From Rhizopus arrhizus (Eukaryota; Mucoromycota; Mucoromycetes; Mucorales; Rhizopodaceae): 64,000 nt of DNA. Under the pieces are notes generated by a model. That model saw only the letters and a program-made list of their open reading frames with translations. It was not told the DNA's origin and searched no databases. Below, piece by piece: positions 49,464 through 60,109 of the stretch (position 1 is the first letter of the stretch; the number at the start of each line of letters is the position of its first letter). Location of the stretch: contig JAKZZE010000029.1 of the NCBI GenBank assembly GCA_024220505.1, positions 618,900 through 682,899 of the forward strand, in the 5' to 3' direction. The translations under genes were made by a program, and so were the position numbers.

Positions 49464-52400
49464 TGATGAGTAGTAATACTTGTCATTATAATGTATCCTC
49501 GGCCTCTACATCTGGTATGGTCCCAGATTCGTCAACTCCTTCCTCTCCTTTGGTTTCTCTTGGTTCTCATGGCTTCCATGGTTCATCCTCTCGTTCTACA
49601 TCATCAACTTCATCTATTCCGCTCACCATCGGCTTGTGGAATGCCAACGGTCTCCAGGCTTCCACAGTCGATGATCTCCTCCGTCACTGCCAGTCGTTCT
49701 CGTTGGTCTTTATTACCGAAACCTGGTTGCTTCCTCCTGCTCGCCTTCCGACCTCATGGCAGCAGTTCCATCTCTATGGCTCTCCAGTTGCAGGTCAGTA
49801 TCGTGGTTCTATGGGTGTCTCTGCCTTGGTCTCTCCTCGGTGTCCTCTTCCTGTGGTTGAGTTCCCTGTGAACTGTAAGTATGCTCTTGGTCTGCAGTTG
49901 GGTCGTTCTCTACGGCTCATCTGTCTCTACTTGCCTCCTTCTATGCCTACTGCTGAGGTACAGTCTGCTCTGGATTCTCTGCCACTCACTGACGATACGA
50001 TCATTTGTGGTGATCTGAATGTTCGTCTTGGTCGTCTCGTCGGTGACTCTCGTACTAACATGCGTAGCTCTGTCCTTCGTCGTTGGTGCGACGACCATGG
50101 TCTCAACATCCTGAACAAGACTCTTGCCTATGGTATACCAACATACCTGACTTGCCGTGGTCATGCTGAGGTAAGCAGCATTGTAGACTACTACATCACC
50201 AACATGCCACTGGTTCGTTCAGCAAGTATCTCGGTTGCCTTGGATCTTTCTTTGGGGTCAGATCACAAACTGATGTCGCTCTCTTTTGAGTACTCGGTCC
50301 CTGTGGTCCATTCCACACAGTCTTCTTCTCCTCCGTCTGGTCAAGTTCGTCGTCTTTGGAATTTATCTCGGTTGAAAGAACCAGAAGTCCAGAAGCTGTA
50401 TGTGTCTACCTTTGGTTCCTTGTCTGCTGCTTTGCTTGACCAGCTTCAACAGCTGTGCTCAAGTCCACCGCCAACGCGTCCACCCATTGACCATCTCAAC
50501 GATGAACTCAATGCGGCCATCTACTCTGCTCTGGACAAGTCTGTTGGATCTCGTGTCTCTCGACCCAAGCAATGGAAGAAGTTTTGGACCTTTCAACTAC
50601 AGGCTCTGGCTGATCGTCGAGACTGGCTCTACCGTAAGTGGCGTTGGTCTCTTGGGATTGACAAAGCTTACTGGTGGGGTCTTCATCAAGAAGCTCATGT
50701 CCGTTTCCGCACGGCTGTCAAGCGAGCTAAACGAGAATCTTGGCGTGCCTTTTGTGACTCCCTCGCTCGTGGCGACTTTTCTTCTGCGGTGCGTAGGGTC
50801 AAGCAAGTCCATAACCGTCGTCGTCCTCAAGTCTCATATGCTCATCCTGATGGCCCTGTCGCTGGTGCCAATGCTATGCGGGATCATCTTGCATCTGTCT
50901 ACTCTGGCTCTGGTCTGCCGTCCACCCGTCCTCCTCCTCTTCCATCGTCTGATGATCATGTCCCTTTTGATCTTGGATCCTTGTCTGAGGATGACCCATC
51001 TGGTTCTGGTCTTGGTCTTGGTCTTGGTGCTGGTCTTGGTTCTGGTTCTGGTCTTTCTTCTTTTTCGGCTGACACTGTTGCTGACACAATGCGTCGACTT
51101 CCTCTGCGCAAAGCTCCTGGCTCTGATCATCTTCGTACAGAGATGCTTATTCCCATACGCAAACAAGTAGCTGCTATCTTGGCTCGTCTCTTTGATATCT
51201 GCTGCCAATGGTCTTACACTCCTTCTCTTTGGCGTCATGCGCAGGTCGTGCCTATCTACAAGAAGGGCGATCCTCATCAACCGTCAAACTTCAGGCCGAT
51301 CTCCTTGACGTCCATCATCCGAAAGCTGTTTGAGATGTGTCTCTTTCCACATTTAGAAGATGTCTCGCCTCCACTGGACATTGCTCAAGGTGGTTTCCGT
51401 CCACAGCGAAGTGCTCTTGACCAAGCCCTCTGCTTGCATGACTTGATACAGGAGTACTATCGTCGAAAGCGTCATTTCCCAGTCGTGGCGTTTCTTGATA
51501 TCAAGGCTGCCTATGATACTGTCGACAGACGTGTCATATGGCAATCACTCTTGGCTGTCTCTGCTCCTTTTGCTCTGGTCTCTGTCTTGGCTCATCTCTT
51601 TGATGATGTTTCAATCTCGGTCCTGATGTCTAATCAAGTCTCGACGCCATTCACTCCGAGTACAGGTGTACTTCAAGGCTCTGTCTTGAGTCCGCATCTG
51701 TACTCGATCTACATCAACACGCTGCCTGCTCTTCTTCGTTCTGCTGCCACGCGTACCACAGCAATGGTCTCATCCTTGTCTCCTTCTGGTCCTCCTGGTT
51801 CTGATCTTGGTCTTTCTCCTGGTCTTCCTTTTGGTCCGACATTGGATGTCTCCTCTCTGTCTTTGTCACCCACAGCCATCAACTCTCTCCTTTATGCTGA
51901 TGATGTGGCTATTCTCGGTTCTGCAAGTGAAGTCAAACAGATGCTTGACCTGGCCCAAATCCATTCACAAGTGCTCGGCTACAGATGGAGTCCTACCAAA
52001 TGTGCCATCCTTAATGCTCCAGATCCGACGTCGTCAAGATACGTCCGTCTCACTCTCTACGATGAAGACATACCGTCTGTCGATGAGTTCGTTTATCTTG
52101 GTGTGCCATTCGTTCGCAATGGTATCTCTCCGTCTCGTCTGGTAGCTCACCGCAAGCCTGGTGCACAACTCAAGATGTCTCAACTGTCTGCAATTGGTGC
52201 CAATAGGTCTGGTTTCTCGCTGCTGTTCTCTTCTCGCCTCTATGCTATGTTTGTACGTCCCAAGTTAGAGTATGGCCTAGCCATCTCGAAGCTGCTCAAA
52301 AAGGACTATGACGAGCTAGAGCGCGCTCAAAGCCGATGTCTGCGTCTGATCGTTGGTGGCCACAAGACCTCGTCGACGGTTGTGCTTCGGCACATCTGTA

Positions 52401-53071
52401 ACCTACCGTCGATGCGTTTCCGTGCTGATACCTTGGTGCTAAAATTTTGCCTTCGTGTCCAGTCTTTGCCTGATGACTGTCTCTTGTCGCTGCTTTCTTC
52501 TTCGCTGCCATCGTCACTACTACCAACTCTTCGCTCTCGACGCATTGTGCTGGATCACCCACCAGAAGTTACGGCTCCTTCTCGGCTTAAAACCTGGTTA
52601 CATGCGTATCGTCAGCAAGAGTTTGATCAGTTCCTGGCTTCGACTTCTCAAGTCTTGATTCGAGCCTGTCGTCCTGTACTGCGAGTGGATCCAATCCTCT
52701 ATGTTCCTGCCTCGCGTGCTGATCGTAGTCGGCTTATACGTTGGCGTATGGGTTGGCTGCCTGGTGATCCTCGTCCTTGTGCTTGTCTGTTTGGTCATAC
52801 CACTCGTGCCCATCTCATGGTCTGTCCTCAGGTCCCATCGGCTCTCTGGTGTTGTCTTCCTTTCCCTCCTGCTGGTCCTACCGAGCTGCACATCGACTAT
52901 CTCTTGTCTTTGTTGCCTGTTTCTCCTTCTGCTCGTTGTCCTCCGTTCTGGGTCAGTCTTTGTACTATCCTTTGGCACTTTGACCAGCTTTGCAACCCTG
53001 ATGGTGATTACACCAATGATCCTTCACCTGGATTACTTTGGTATGAAAGGTCGACTTCTCGTTCTCGGTGA
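49463..53071 (+). CDS. LINE L2 ORF2 protein: endonuclease plus reverse transcriptase (1202 aa)
   Basis: Domain order and catalytic motifs are as in L1: WNANGL, FITETWL, ICGDLNVRLG, SDHKLM, IKAAYDTVD, YADDVAIL and the C-terminal Cys/His cluster. The Gly/Ser/Leu linker is shorter (GSGLGLGLGAGLGSGSG). The frame is open throughout, so L2 may be active. Confidence 0.92.
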   Translation: MMSSNTCHYNVSSASTSGMVPDSSTPSSPLVSLGSHGFHGSSSRSTSSTSSIPLTIGLWNANGLQASTVDDLLRHCQSFSLVFITETWLLPPARLPTSWQQFHLYGSPVAGQYRGSMGVSALVSPRCPLPVVEFPVNCKYALGLQLGRSLRLICLYLPPSMPTAEVQSALDSLPLTDDTIICGDLNVRLGRLVGDSRTNMRSSVLRRWCDDHGLNILNKTLAYGIPTYLTCRGHAEVSSIVDYYITNMPLVRSASISVALDLSLGSDHKLMSLSFEYSVPVVHSTQSSSPPSGQVRRLWNLSRLKEPEVQKLYVSTFGSLSAALLDQLQQLCSSPPPTRPPIDHLNDELNAAIYSALDKSVGSRVSRPKQWKKFWTFQLQALADRRDWLYRKWRWSLGIDKAYWWGLHQEAHVRFRTAVKRAKRESWRAFCDSLARGDFSSAVRRVKQVHNRRRPQVSYAHPDGPVAGANAMRDHLASVYSGSGLPSTRPPPLPSSDDHVPFDLGSLSEDDPSGSGLGLGLGAGLGSGSGLSSFSADTVADTMRRLPLRKAPGSDHLRTEMLIPIRKQVAAILARLFDICCQWSYTPSLWRHAQVVPIYKKGDPHQPSNFRPISLTSIIRKLFEMCLFPHLEDVSPPLDIAQGGFRPQRSALDQALCLHDLIQEYYRRKRHFPVVAFLDIKAAYDTVDRRVIWQSLLAVSAPFALVSVLAHLFDDVSISVLMSNQVSTPFTPSTGVLQGSVLSPHLYSIYINTLPALLRSAATRTTAMVSSLSPSGPPGSDLGLSPGLPFGPTLDVSSLSLSPTAINSLLYADDVAILGSASEVKQMLDLAQIHSQVLGYRWSPTKCAILNAPDPTSSRYVRLTLYDEDIPSVDEFVYLGVPFVRNGISPSRLVAHRKPGAQLKMSQLSAIGANRSGFSLLFSSRLYAMFVRPKLEYGLAISKLLKKDYDELERAQSRCLRLIVGGHKTSSTVVLRHICNLPSMRFRADTLVLKFCLRVQSLPDDCLLSLLSSSLPSSLLPTLRSRRIVLDHPPEVTAPSRLKTWLHAYRQQEFDQFLASTSQVLIRACRPVLRVDPILYVPASRADRSRLIRWRMGWLPGDPRPCACLFGHTTRAHLMVCPQVPSALWCCLPFPPAGPTELHIDYLLSLLPVSPSARCPPFWVSLCTILWHFDQLCNPDGDYTNDPSPGLLWYERSTSRSR

Positions 53072-53341
53072 AATGTGTTTTGATTGTTCCTCTGGCTTCT
53101 ACCTCCCACTGCCACAACCACTTAGTGCACGATGCGGAGGAGACCATGAACATGATATCCTACAGACTAGCTCTTTTGTTTTCTCTTTTGGCCTCTCTTC
53201 TCTCTCCTCTTTTTTGGTCCATCAAATGGTCGCTAGGACTTTTTTTCGCGTCATGTATATCCTCTTTTTGTACTTTGATTAGCAAATAATGGCCTAAAGG
53301 TCGATTGCATTAATCTTTTAAATAAAAACATAAATTTTCGA

Positions 53342-53413
53342 CTGAGCTAATCCCTCACTTTTCTTTCGCTTTTGGTTAAAAAGGTAAACTTGTTGATTTT
53401 TCCAAAAAAGCCG
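53342..53413. repeat. 72-nt tRNA-Cys target remnant between L2 and L3
   Basis: It is copy 3 of the LINE target, from CTGAGCTAATCCCTC to AAAAAAGCCG. It directly joins the 3' end of L2 to the 5' end of L3. Confidence 0.9.
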
Positions 53414-53552
53414 ATAACTCCGCCAAATCAAGCCATCCATCTCCAATTTTTACACCATTCGATTCATCTTTCAAAAACACACCTTTTGGTCATTTTAATT
53501 TTTCGAATACGTCAAGTCTATATCGTTTTTACCAGTTTCAAGTTTATCAAAA

Positions 53553-54524
53553 ATGGGACCCTTAAGAAAAAACTTGGGTTCAAGGATCCCCAACGCCGCT
53601 GCCTCAGTAAACTCAGCAAATTCAAATGCTGACGTCACTCTTCAGTCTTTGGCTGCTGCTTACGAAGATCTTACTGCCCGCTTGAGTGCCTTAGAGCAGC
53701 TCCAGCTCGAAAACGCTCGCCTCTTGGAACTTACCAAGTCCCAAGCCAATGAAATCAATTCTTTACGTGCACAGCTTGCCGCACAATCTGCCGGAACTCC
53801 TAGGGACACCCCAAGTTCAAATGCCGCTGCTTCTTCTCCTGCTGCCCCAAATGGTGCTAAAGAGACCGTTTCTTCGCCCTCCTTGGGTACTGCTGCCTCT
53901 TCTTGGGCTACTGTTGCTTCTCGTGGCTCTAAGAATAAACTCCGTCGTCGTGCTGCTGCTGCTCGTGGTTTCCAGCCTGTAACTGGTGAGCAAGGGTTTG
54001 ACTATGTCTACATACCTAGATCTCGCAAAATGACATACACTGAAGCTCGTCGTCGACTTGGTCGCTTGGGTGTTGACACCTGGCGGGTGTTGGATGTTTC
54101 ATTTCCCGCACACTCCGTTGTTGGTCTGCTTGTCCATCTTCAGTACAAGCCTGCTCTCATCTCTTTGCTGGAGAAAGCAAAGATCAAGGTCCTTGATCAG
54201 TTCGATCCCTTAGATCCGGACAACGTTGCTGACCCTGCTTTTGCCTCTGCGCCTCTTGAGGTACGTCAAGAAAAGATGGCGCACATTTCTAATGAGCGTT
54301 GTCTTCGTACCCTTGAGCGCTTGCGCTATCCTGTTGCTGTTGCTGTCTCTCGTTTCTTTTTGGCCAATGCCATGGTGTCTGATGAGGCTGTCTCTGAAGT
54401 CTTGGCTGCCAAGCAAGACCGTCCTGCCTTCCCACGCCATCGTGACCAACCGGACGATGAAATGCTTCTGGATCAGTATGATCAAGACCGTCCTGCCTCT
54501 CGCTCCAGCTTTGGATCATTATAA
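53553..54524 (+). CDS. LINE L3 ORF1 protein (323 aa)
   Basis: The frame is open, with the same layout as L1 ORF1 and with the C-terminal RHRDQPDDEMLLDQYDQDRP segment that L2 lacks. The gene overlaps ORF2 by TAATG at 54522-54526. Confidence 0.87.
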   Translation: MGPLRKNLGSRIPNAAASVNSANSNADVTLQSLAAAYEDLTARLSALEQLQLENARLLELTKSQANEINSLRAQLAAQSAGTPRDTPSSNAAASSPAAPNGAKETVSSPSLGTAASSWATVASRGSKNKLRRRAAAARGFQPVTGEQGFDYVYIPRSRKMTYTEARRRLGRLGVDTWRVLDVSFPAHSVVGLLVHLQYKPALISLLEKAKIKVLDQFDPLDPDNVADPAFASAPLEVRQEKMAHISNERCLRTLERLRYPVAVAVSRFFLANAMVSDEAVSEVLAAKQDRPAFPRHRDQPDDEMLLDQYDQDRPASRSSFGSL

Positions 54525-57500
54525 TGATGAGTAGTAATACTTGTTATTATAATGCATCCTCGGTCTCTACATCTGGTATGGTCCCAGACCCGTCAACTCC
54601 TTCCTCTCCTTTGGTTTCTCTTGGTTCTCATGGCTTCCATGGTTCATCCTCTCGTTCTTCTTCATCAACTTCATCATCATCGTCATCACTCGTTCCGCTC
54701 ACCATCGGCTTGTGGAATGCCAACGGTCTCCAGACTTCCACAGTCGATGACCTCCTCCGTCACTGCCAGTCGTTCTCGTTGGTCTTTATTACCGAAACCT
54801 GGTTGCTTCCTCCTGCTCGCCTTCCGACCTCATGGCAGCAGTTCCATCTCTATGGCTCTCCTGTTGCAGGTCAGTATCGTGGTTCTATGGGTGTCTCTGC
54901 CTTGGTCTCTCCTCGGTGTCCTCTTCCTGTGGTTGAGTTCCCTGTGAGCTGTAAGTATGCTCTTGGTCTGCAGTTGGGTCGTTCTCTACGGCTCATCTGT
55001 CTCTACTTGCCTCCTTCTTTGTCCACTGCTGAGGTACAGTCTGTTCTGGATTCTCTGCCACTCACTGACGATACGATCATCTGCGGTGATCTGAATGTTC
55101 GTCTTGGTCGTCTCGTCGGTGACTCTCGTACTAACATGCGTAGCTCTGTCCTTCGTCGTTGGTGCGACGACCATGGTCTTAACATCCTGAACAAGACACT
55201 TGCCTATGGTATTCCAACATACCTGACTTGCCGTGGTCATGCTGAGGTAAGCAGCATTGTAGACTACTACATCACCAACATGCCACTGGTTCGTTCAGCA
55301 AGTATCTCGGTTGCCTTGGATCTTTCTTTGGGGTCAGATCACAAACTGATGTCGCTCTCTTTTGAGTACTCGGTCCCTGTGGTCCATTCCACACAGTCTT
55401 CTTCTCCTCCGTCTGGTCAAGTTCGTCGTCTTTGGAATTTATCTCGGTTGAAAGAACCAGAAGTCCAGAAGCTGTATGTGTCTACCTTTGGTTCCTTGTC
55501 TGCTGCTTTGCTTGACCAGCTTCAACAGCTGTGCTCAAGTCCACCGCCAACGCGTCCACCCATTGACCATCTCAACGATGAACTCAATGCGGCCATCTAC
55601 TCTGCTCTGGACAAGTCTGTTGGATCTCGTGTCTCTCGACCCAAGCAATGGAAGAAGTTTTGGACCTCACAACTACAGGCATTGGCTGATCGTCGCGACT
55701 GGCTCTACCGTAAGTGGCGTTGGTCTCTTGGGATTGACAAAGCTTACTGGTGGGGTCTCCATCAAGAAGCTCATGTCCGTTTCCGCACGGCTGTCAAGCG
55801 AGCTAAACGAGAATCTTGGCGTGCCTTTTGTGACTCCCTCGCTCGTGGCGACTTTTCTTCTGCGGTGCGTAGGGTCAAGCAAGTCCATAACCGTCGTCGT
55901 CCTCAAGTCTCATATGCTCATCCTGATGGCCCTGTCGCTGGTGCCAATGCTATGCGGGATCATCTTGCATCTGTCTACTCTGGCTCTGGTCTGCCGTCCA
56001 CCCGTCCTCCTCCTCTTCCATCGTCTGATGATCATGTCCCTTTTGATCTTGGATCCTTTTCTGAGGATGACCCATCTGGTTCTGGTCTTGGTCTTGGTCT
56101 TGGTGCTGGTCTTGGTTCTGGTTCTGGTCTTTCTTCTTTTTCGGCTGACACTGTTGCTGACACAATGCGTCGACTTCCTCTGCGCAAAGCTCCTGGCTCT
56201 GATCATCTTCGTACAGAGATGCTTATTCCCATACGCAAACAAGTAGCTGCTATCTTGGCTCGTCTCTTTGATATCTGCTGCCAATGGTCTTACACTCCTT
56301 CTCTTTGGCGTCATGCGCAGGTCGTGCCTATCTACAAGAAGGGCGATCCTCATCAACCGTCAAACTTCAGGCCGATCTCCTTGACGTCCATCATCCGAAA
56401 GCTGTTTGAGATGTGTCTCTTTCCACATTTAGAAGATGTCTCGCCTCCACTGGACATTGCTCAAGGTGGTTTCCGTCCACAGCGAAGTGCTCTTGACCAA
56501 GCCCTCTGCTTGCATGACTTGATACAGGAGTACTATCGTCGAAAGCGTCATTTCCCAGTCGTGGCGTTTCTTGATATCAAGGCTGCCTATGATACTGTCG
56601 ACAGACGTGTCATATGGCAATCACTCTTGGCTGTCTCTGCTCCTTTTGCTCTGGTCTCTGTCTTGGCTCATCTCTTTGATGATGTTTCAATCTCGGTCCT
56701 GATGTCTAATCAAGTCTCGACGCCATTCACTCCGAGTACAGGTGTACTTCAAGGCTCTGTCTTGAGTCCGCATCTGTACTCGATCTACATCAACACGCTG
56801 CCTGCTCTTCTTCGTTCTGCTGCCACGCGTACTACAACGATGGTCTCGTCTTTGTCTCCTTCTGGTCCTCCTGGTCCTCCTGATTCTGGTCTTGGTCTTT
56901 CTCCTGGTCTTCCTTTTGGTCCGACATTGGATGTCTCCTCTCTGTCTTTGTCACCCACAGCCATCAACTCTCTGCTTTATGCTGATGATGTGGCTATTCT
57001 CGGTTCTGCAAGCGAAGTGAAACAGATGCTTGACCTGGCCCAAATTCATTCACAGGTGCTCGGCTACAGATGGAGTCCCACCAAGTGTGCTATCCTAAAT
57101 GCTCCAGATCCGACGTCGTCAAGATACGTCCGTCTCACGCTCTATGATGAAGACATACCGTCTGTCGACGAGTTCGTTTATCTTGGCGTGCCATTCACCC
57201 GTAATGGTATCTCTCCGTCTCGTCTGGTCGCTCATCGCAAGCCTGGTGCTCAGCTCAAGATGGCTCAACTGTCTGCTATTGGTGCCAATCGATCTGGTTT
57301 CTCGCTGCTGTTCTCTTCTCGTCTCTATGCTATGTTTATACGTCCCAAGTTAGAGTATGGCCTAGCCATCTCGAAGCTGCTCAAAAAGGACTATGACGAG
57401 CTAGAGCGCGCTCAAAGTCGGTGTCTGCGTCTGATCGTTGGTGGCCACAAGACCTCGTCGACGGTTGTGCTCCGGCACATCTGTAACCTACCGTCGATGC

Positions 57501-58157
57501 GTTTCCGTGCTGATACCTTGGTATTGAAGTTTTGTCTCCGTGTCCAGACTTTACCTGATGACTGTCTCCTGTCGCTGCTTTCTTCTTCGCTGCCATCGTC
57601 ACTACTATCAACTCTTCGCTCTCGACGCATTGTGCTGGATCACCCACCAGAAGTTACAGCTCCTTCTCGGCTTAAAACCTGGTTACATGCGTATCGTCAG
57701 CAAGAGTTTGATCAGTTTCTGGCTTCTACAACCCAAGTCTTGATTAAGGCATGCCGTCCTGTACTGCGTGTGGATCCGATTCTTTATGTTCCTGCTTCGC
57801 GTGCTGATCGTAGTCGTCTTATCCGTTGGCGTATGGGTTGGCTGCCTGGTGATCCTCGTCCTTGTGCTTGTCTGTTTGGTCATACCACTCGTGCCCATCT
57901 CATGGTCTGTCCTCAGGTTCCATCGGCTCTTTGGTGTTGTCTTCCTTTTCCTCCTGCTGGTTCTACCGAGCTGCACATTGACTATTGCTTGTCTTTGTTG
58001 CCTGTTTTCTCCTTCTGCTCGTTGTCCTCCGTTCTGGGTCAGCCTTTGTACCATCCTTTGGCACTTTGACCAGCTTTGCAACCCTGATGGTGATTACACC
58101 AATGATCCTTCACCTGGATTACTCTGGTATGAAAGGTCGACTTCTCGTTCTCGGTGA
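54524..58157 (+). pseudogene. LINE L3 ORF2, one frameshift near the 3' end
   Basis: The endonuclease, reverse transcriptase and Cys/His cluster are intact up to about 58000. There CCTGTTTTCTCC has one T more than L1 and L2 (CCTGTTTCTCC). This replaces the normal last ~50 residues by a shifted end at 58069; the normal frame continues to 58157. The enzyme core is untouched, so activity may be reduced rather than lost, or the extra T may be a sequencing error in a homopolymer. Confidence 0.8.
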
Positions 58158-58638
58158 AATGTGTTTTGATTGTTCCTCTGGCTTCTACCTCCCACTGCCA
58201 CAACCACTTAGTGCACGATGCGGAGGAGACCATGAACATGATATCCTACAAATTAGCTCTTTTGATTTCTCTTTTGGCTTCTCTTCTCTCTCCTCTTTTT
58301 TGGTCCATCAAATGGTCGCTAGGACTTTTTTTCGTATCATGTATATTCTCTTTTTTGTACTTTGATTAGCAAATAATGGCCTAAAGGTCGATTGCATTAA
58401 TCTTTAAATAAAACATAAGTTTTCGACTGAGCTAATCCCTCATCTTTCTTTCGTGTTTCATACCGTTACACAAGGATTTATTAATTTTATTTTTTATAAA
58501 TCTTTTAAACACTCATATCTCGCTCAATATTGGCCATCCATCAGAACCGATTTCACCATTCAACTCAGCATTATTAATTGCATATAATATCCAATTTTCA
58601 ACTCGCTGCGTTAATTATTCGTCATTTCTTATTTTGCA

Positions 58639-59664
58639 ATGTCGACTCATTCATTTGCTCCATCTAGTCGAATGTCGACTACAAGACCTCAAACTGTGAT
58701 GCCAACAGGTGCTTCTACTGTTCCTCTTTCTATGCAAGACTTATTTAGCAAGTTCCAAGAGTTGGAACAACGAGTCTCTTACCATGATGGTCTGCTTAGT
58801 CAATTAGAGGAATTGCAAGCGGAAAATGCTCATCTCAAGAAAATTACGAATGAGCAATCTGACGAGATTGCAACACTTCGAGCAAAGCTTAGTCCTGTGA
58901 CGTCCTCTGGCCATGCTGGCTCTAACAAAATTGCAAAACCTGTTTCACAAGTTGGAAATGTCGCTGCTGCTTCCGCCATCTCTGTAATGGACGATGGTAA
59001 TGTCAACCCTGTGTCATCTGGCACTGAAGCCTCCTCTTGGGCCGTTGTGGCTGCCAATGGTAAGCCCCGTAATAAGGTTCGTCGTCGTCTTGCTGCTGCT
59101 CGTGGCTTTCAACCTGTCTCTGGTGATCAGGGATTCGAATACGTTTACATCCCTAGATCTAGGCGTATGTCCTACTCCGAGGCGCGTCGTCGCCTTAGTC
59201 GGCTTGGTGTCGATAACTGGCGTGTTCTAGATGTGTGCTTTCCTGCACATTCTGTTTGCTGGTCTGCTTGTGCACTTGCAGTACAAGCCTGCTCTCCTTG
59301 GTCTGCTCGAACGAGCAAAGGTTCCAGTCTTGTCTGACTTTGATCCATTGGATCCTCAACACCTTGCTGACCCCGTCTACGCCTCTGCCACCATGGACAC
59401 TTCGCCTTGACTGCCATCGCCACCATTGTCAATGAACGCTGCTCTCGTACTTTGGAACGATTGAGATACCCTGTTGCCGTTGCTGTCTCCAAGTTCTTCC
59501 TTGCCAACGCAATGGTATCAGATGAAGCTGTCTCGGAGGTGCTCTCCTCAAAGGGGGATCGACCAACTATCCGCCGTCACCGTGATGATCCTGTTGAAGA
59601 CATGGCCATGGACCTGTACGATCAATTCGATGCTGCCTCTCGCTCCAGCGAACGATCATTATAA
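58639..59664 (+). pseudogene. LINE L4 ORF1, frameshifted
   Basis: It has the same architecture as L1 ORF1 (coiled coil FSKFQELEQRVSYHDGLLSQ, basic patch NKVRRRLAAARGFQ, FEYVYIPRSRRMSYSEARRR) but many substitutions and a different N-terminus. The frame is lost near 59257, where GTTTGCTGGTC has one base more than L1, and again near 59410. It resumes from 59407 to the TAA at 59662-59664 (RYPVAVAVSKFFLANAMVSD). The TAATG overlap with ORF2 is conserved despite the divergence. Confidence 0.8.
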
Positions 59665-59760
59665 TGATGTGTAGTAATACATATTATTATAATGCTTCTG
59701 ATCTGTCTCTACCATCGTCTTCGTCCATTCCTTTGTCTCAGTCCACTCCTTTAACTTATG

Positions 59761-59850
<90 letters not shown>
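59761..59850 (+). repeat. (CAT)30 microsatellite coding for poly-Ser in L4 ORF2
   Basis: Ninety bases of perfect CAT/TCA trinucleotide in the leader of ORF2. L3 has only a few TCA units at the same place (about 54660-54690), and L1 and L2 fewer, so the repeat has expanded in L4. Confidence 0.95.
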
Positions 59851-59851
<1 letters not shown>

Positions 59852-60109
59852 GTCATCACTCGTTCCGCTCACCATCGGCTTGTGGAATGCCAACGGTCTC
59901 CAGGCTTCCACAGTCGATGATCTCCTCCGTCACTGCCAGTCGTTCTCGTTGGTCTTTATTACCGAAACCTGGTTGCTTCCTCCTGCTCGCCTTCCGACCT
60001 CATGGCAGCAGTTCCATCTCTATGGCTCTCCAGTTGCAGGTCAGTATCGTGGTTCTATGGGTGTCTCTGCCTTGGTCTCTCCTCGGTGTCCTCTTCCTGT
60101 GGTTGAGTT

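Larger units (their letters stand above)
48419..53341 (+). mobile_element. APE-type LINE, copy L2 (4923 bp), intact
   Basis: The structure is the same as L1, from ATAACTCCGCC to ATTTTCGA. It is preceded by the CCG of element H's duplication and followed by the 72-nt tRNA target remnant and L3. It differs from L1 by many silent changes, a deletion in ORF1 and a shorter linker in ORF2. Confidence 0.9.
53414..58426 (+). mobile_element. APE-type LINE, copy L3 (5013 bp)
   Basis: It spans ATAACTCCGCC to TTTTCGA. Its first half of ORF2 follows L2 (same linker), while the 3' part, for example around 57520-57560, follows L1, so it is a mosaic. It is followed by CTGAGCTAATCCCTCA and then text that only partly resembles the usual tRNA flank. 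Confidence 0.9.

Noticed and set aside
59761..59850. Regular repeat that might suggest a CRISPR-like array
   Set aside because: It is a perfect trinucleotide run without spacers, in a eukaryotic retroelement.
59659..59859. A minus-strand frame with about 30 Met codons in a row
   Set aside because: It is the reverse reading of the (CAT)30 microsatellite in LINE ORF2.
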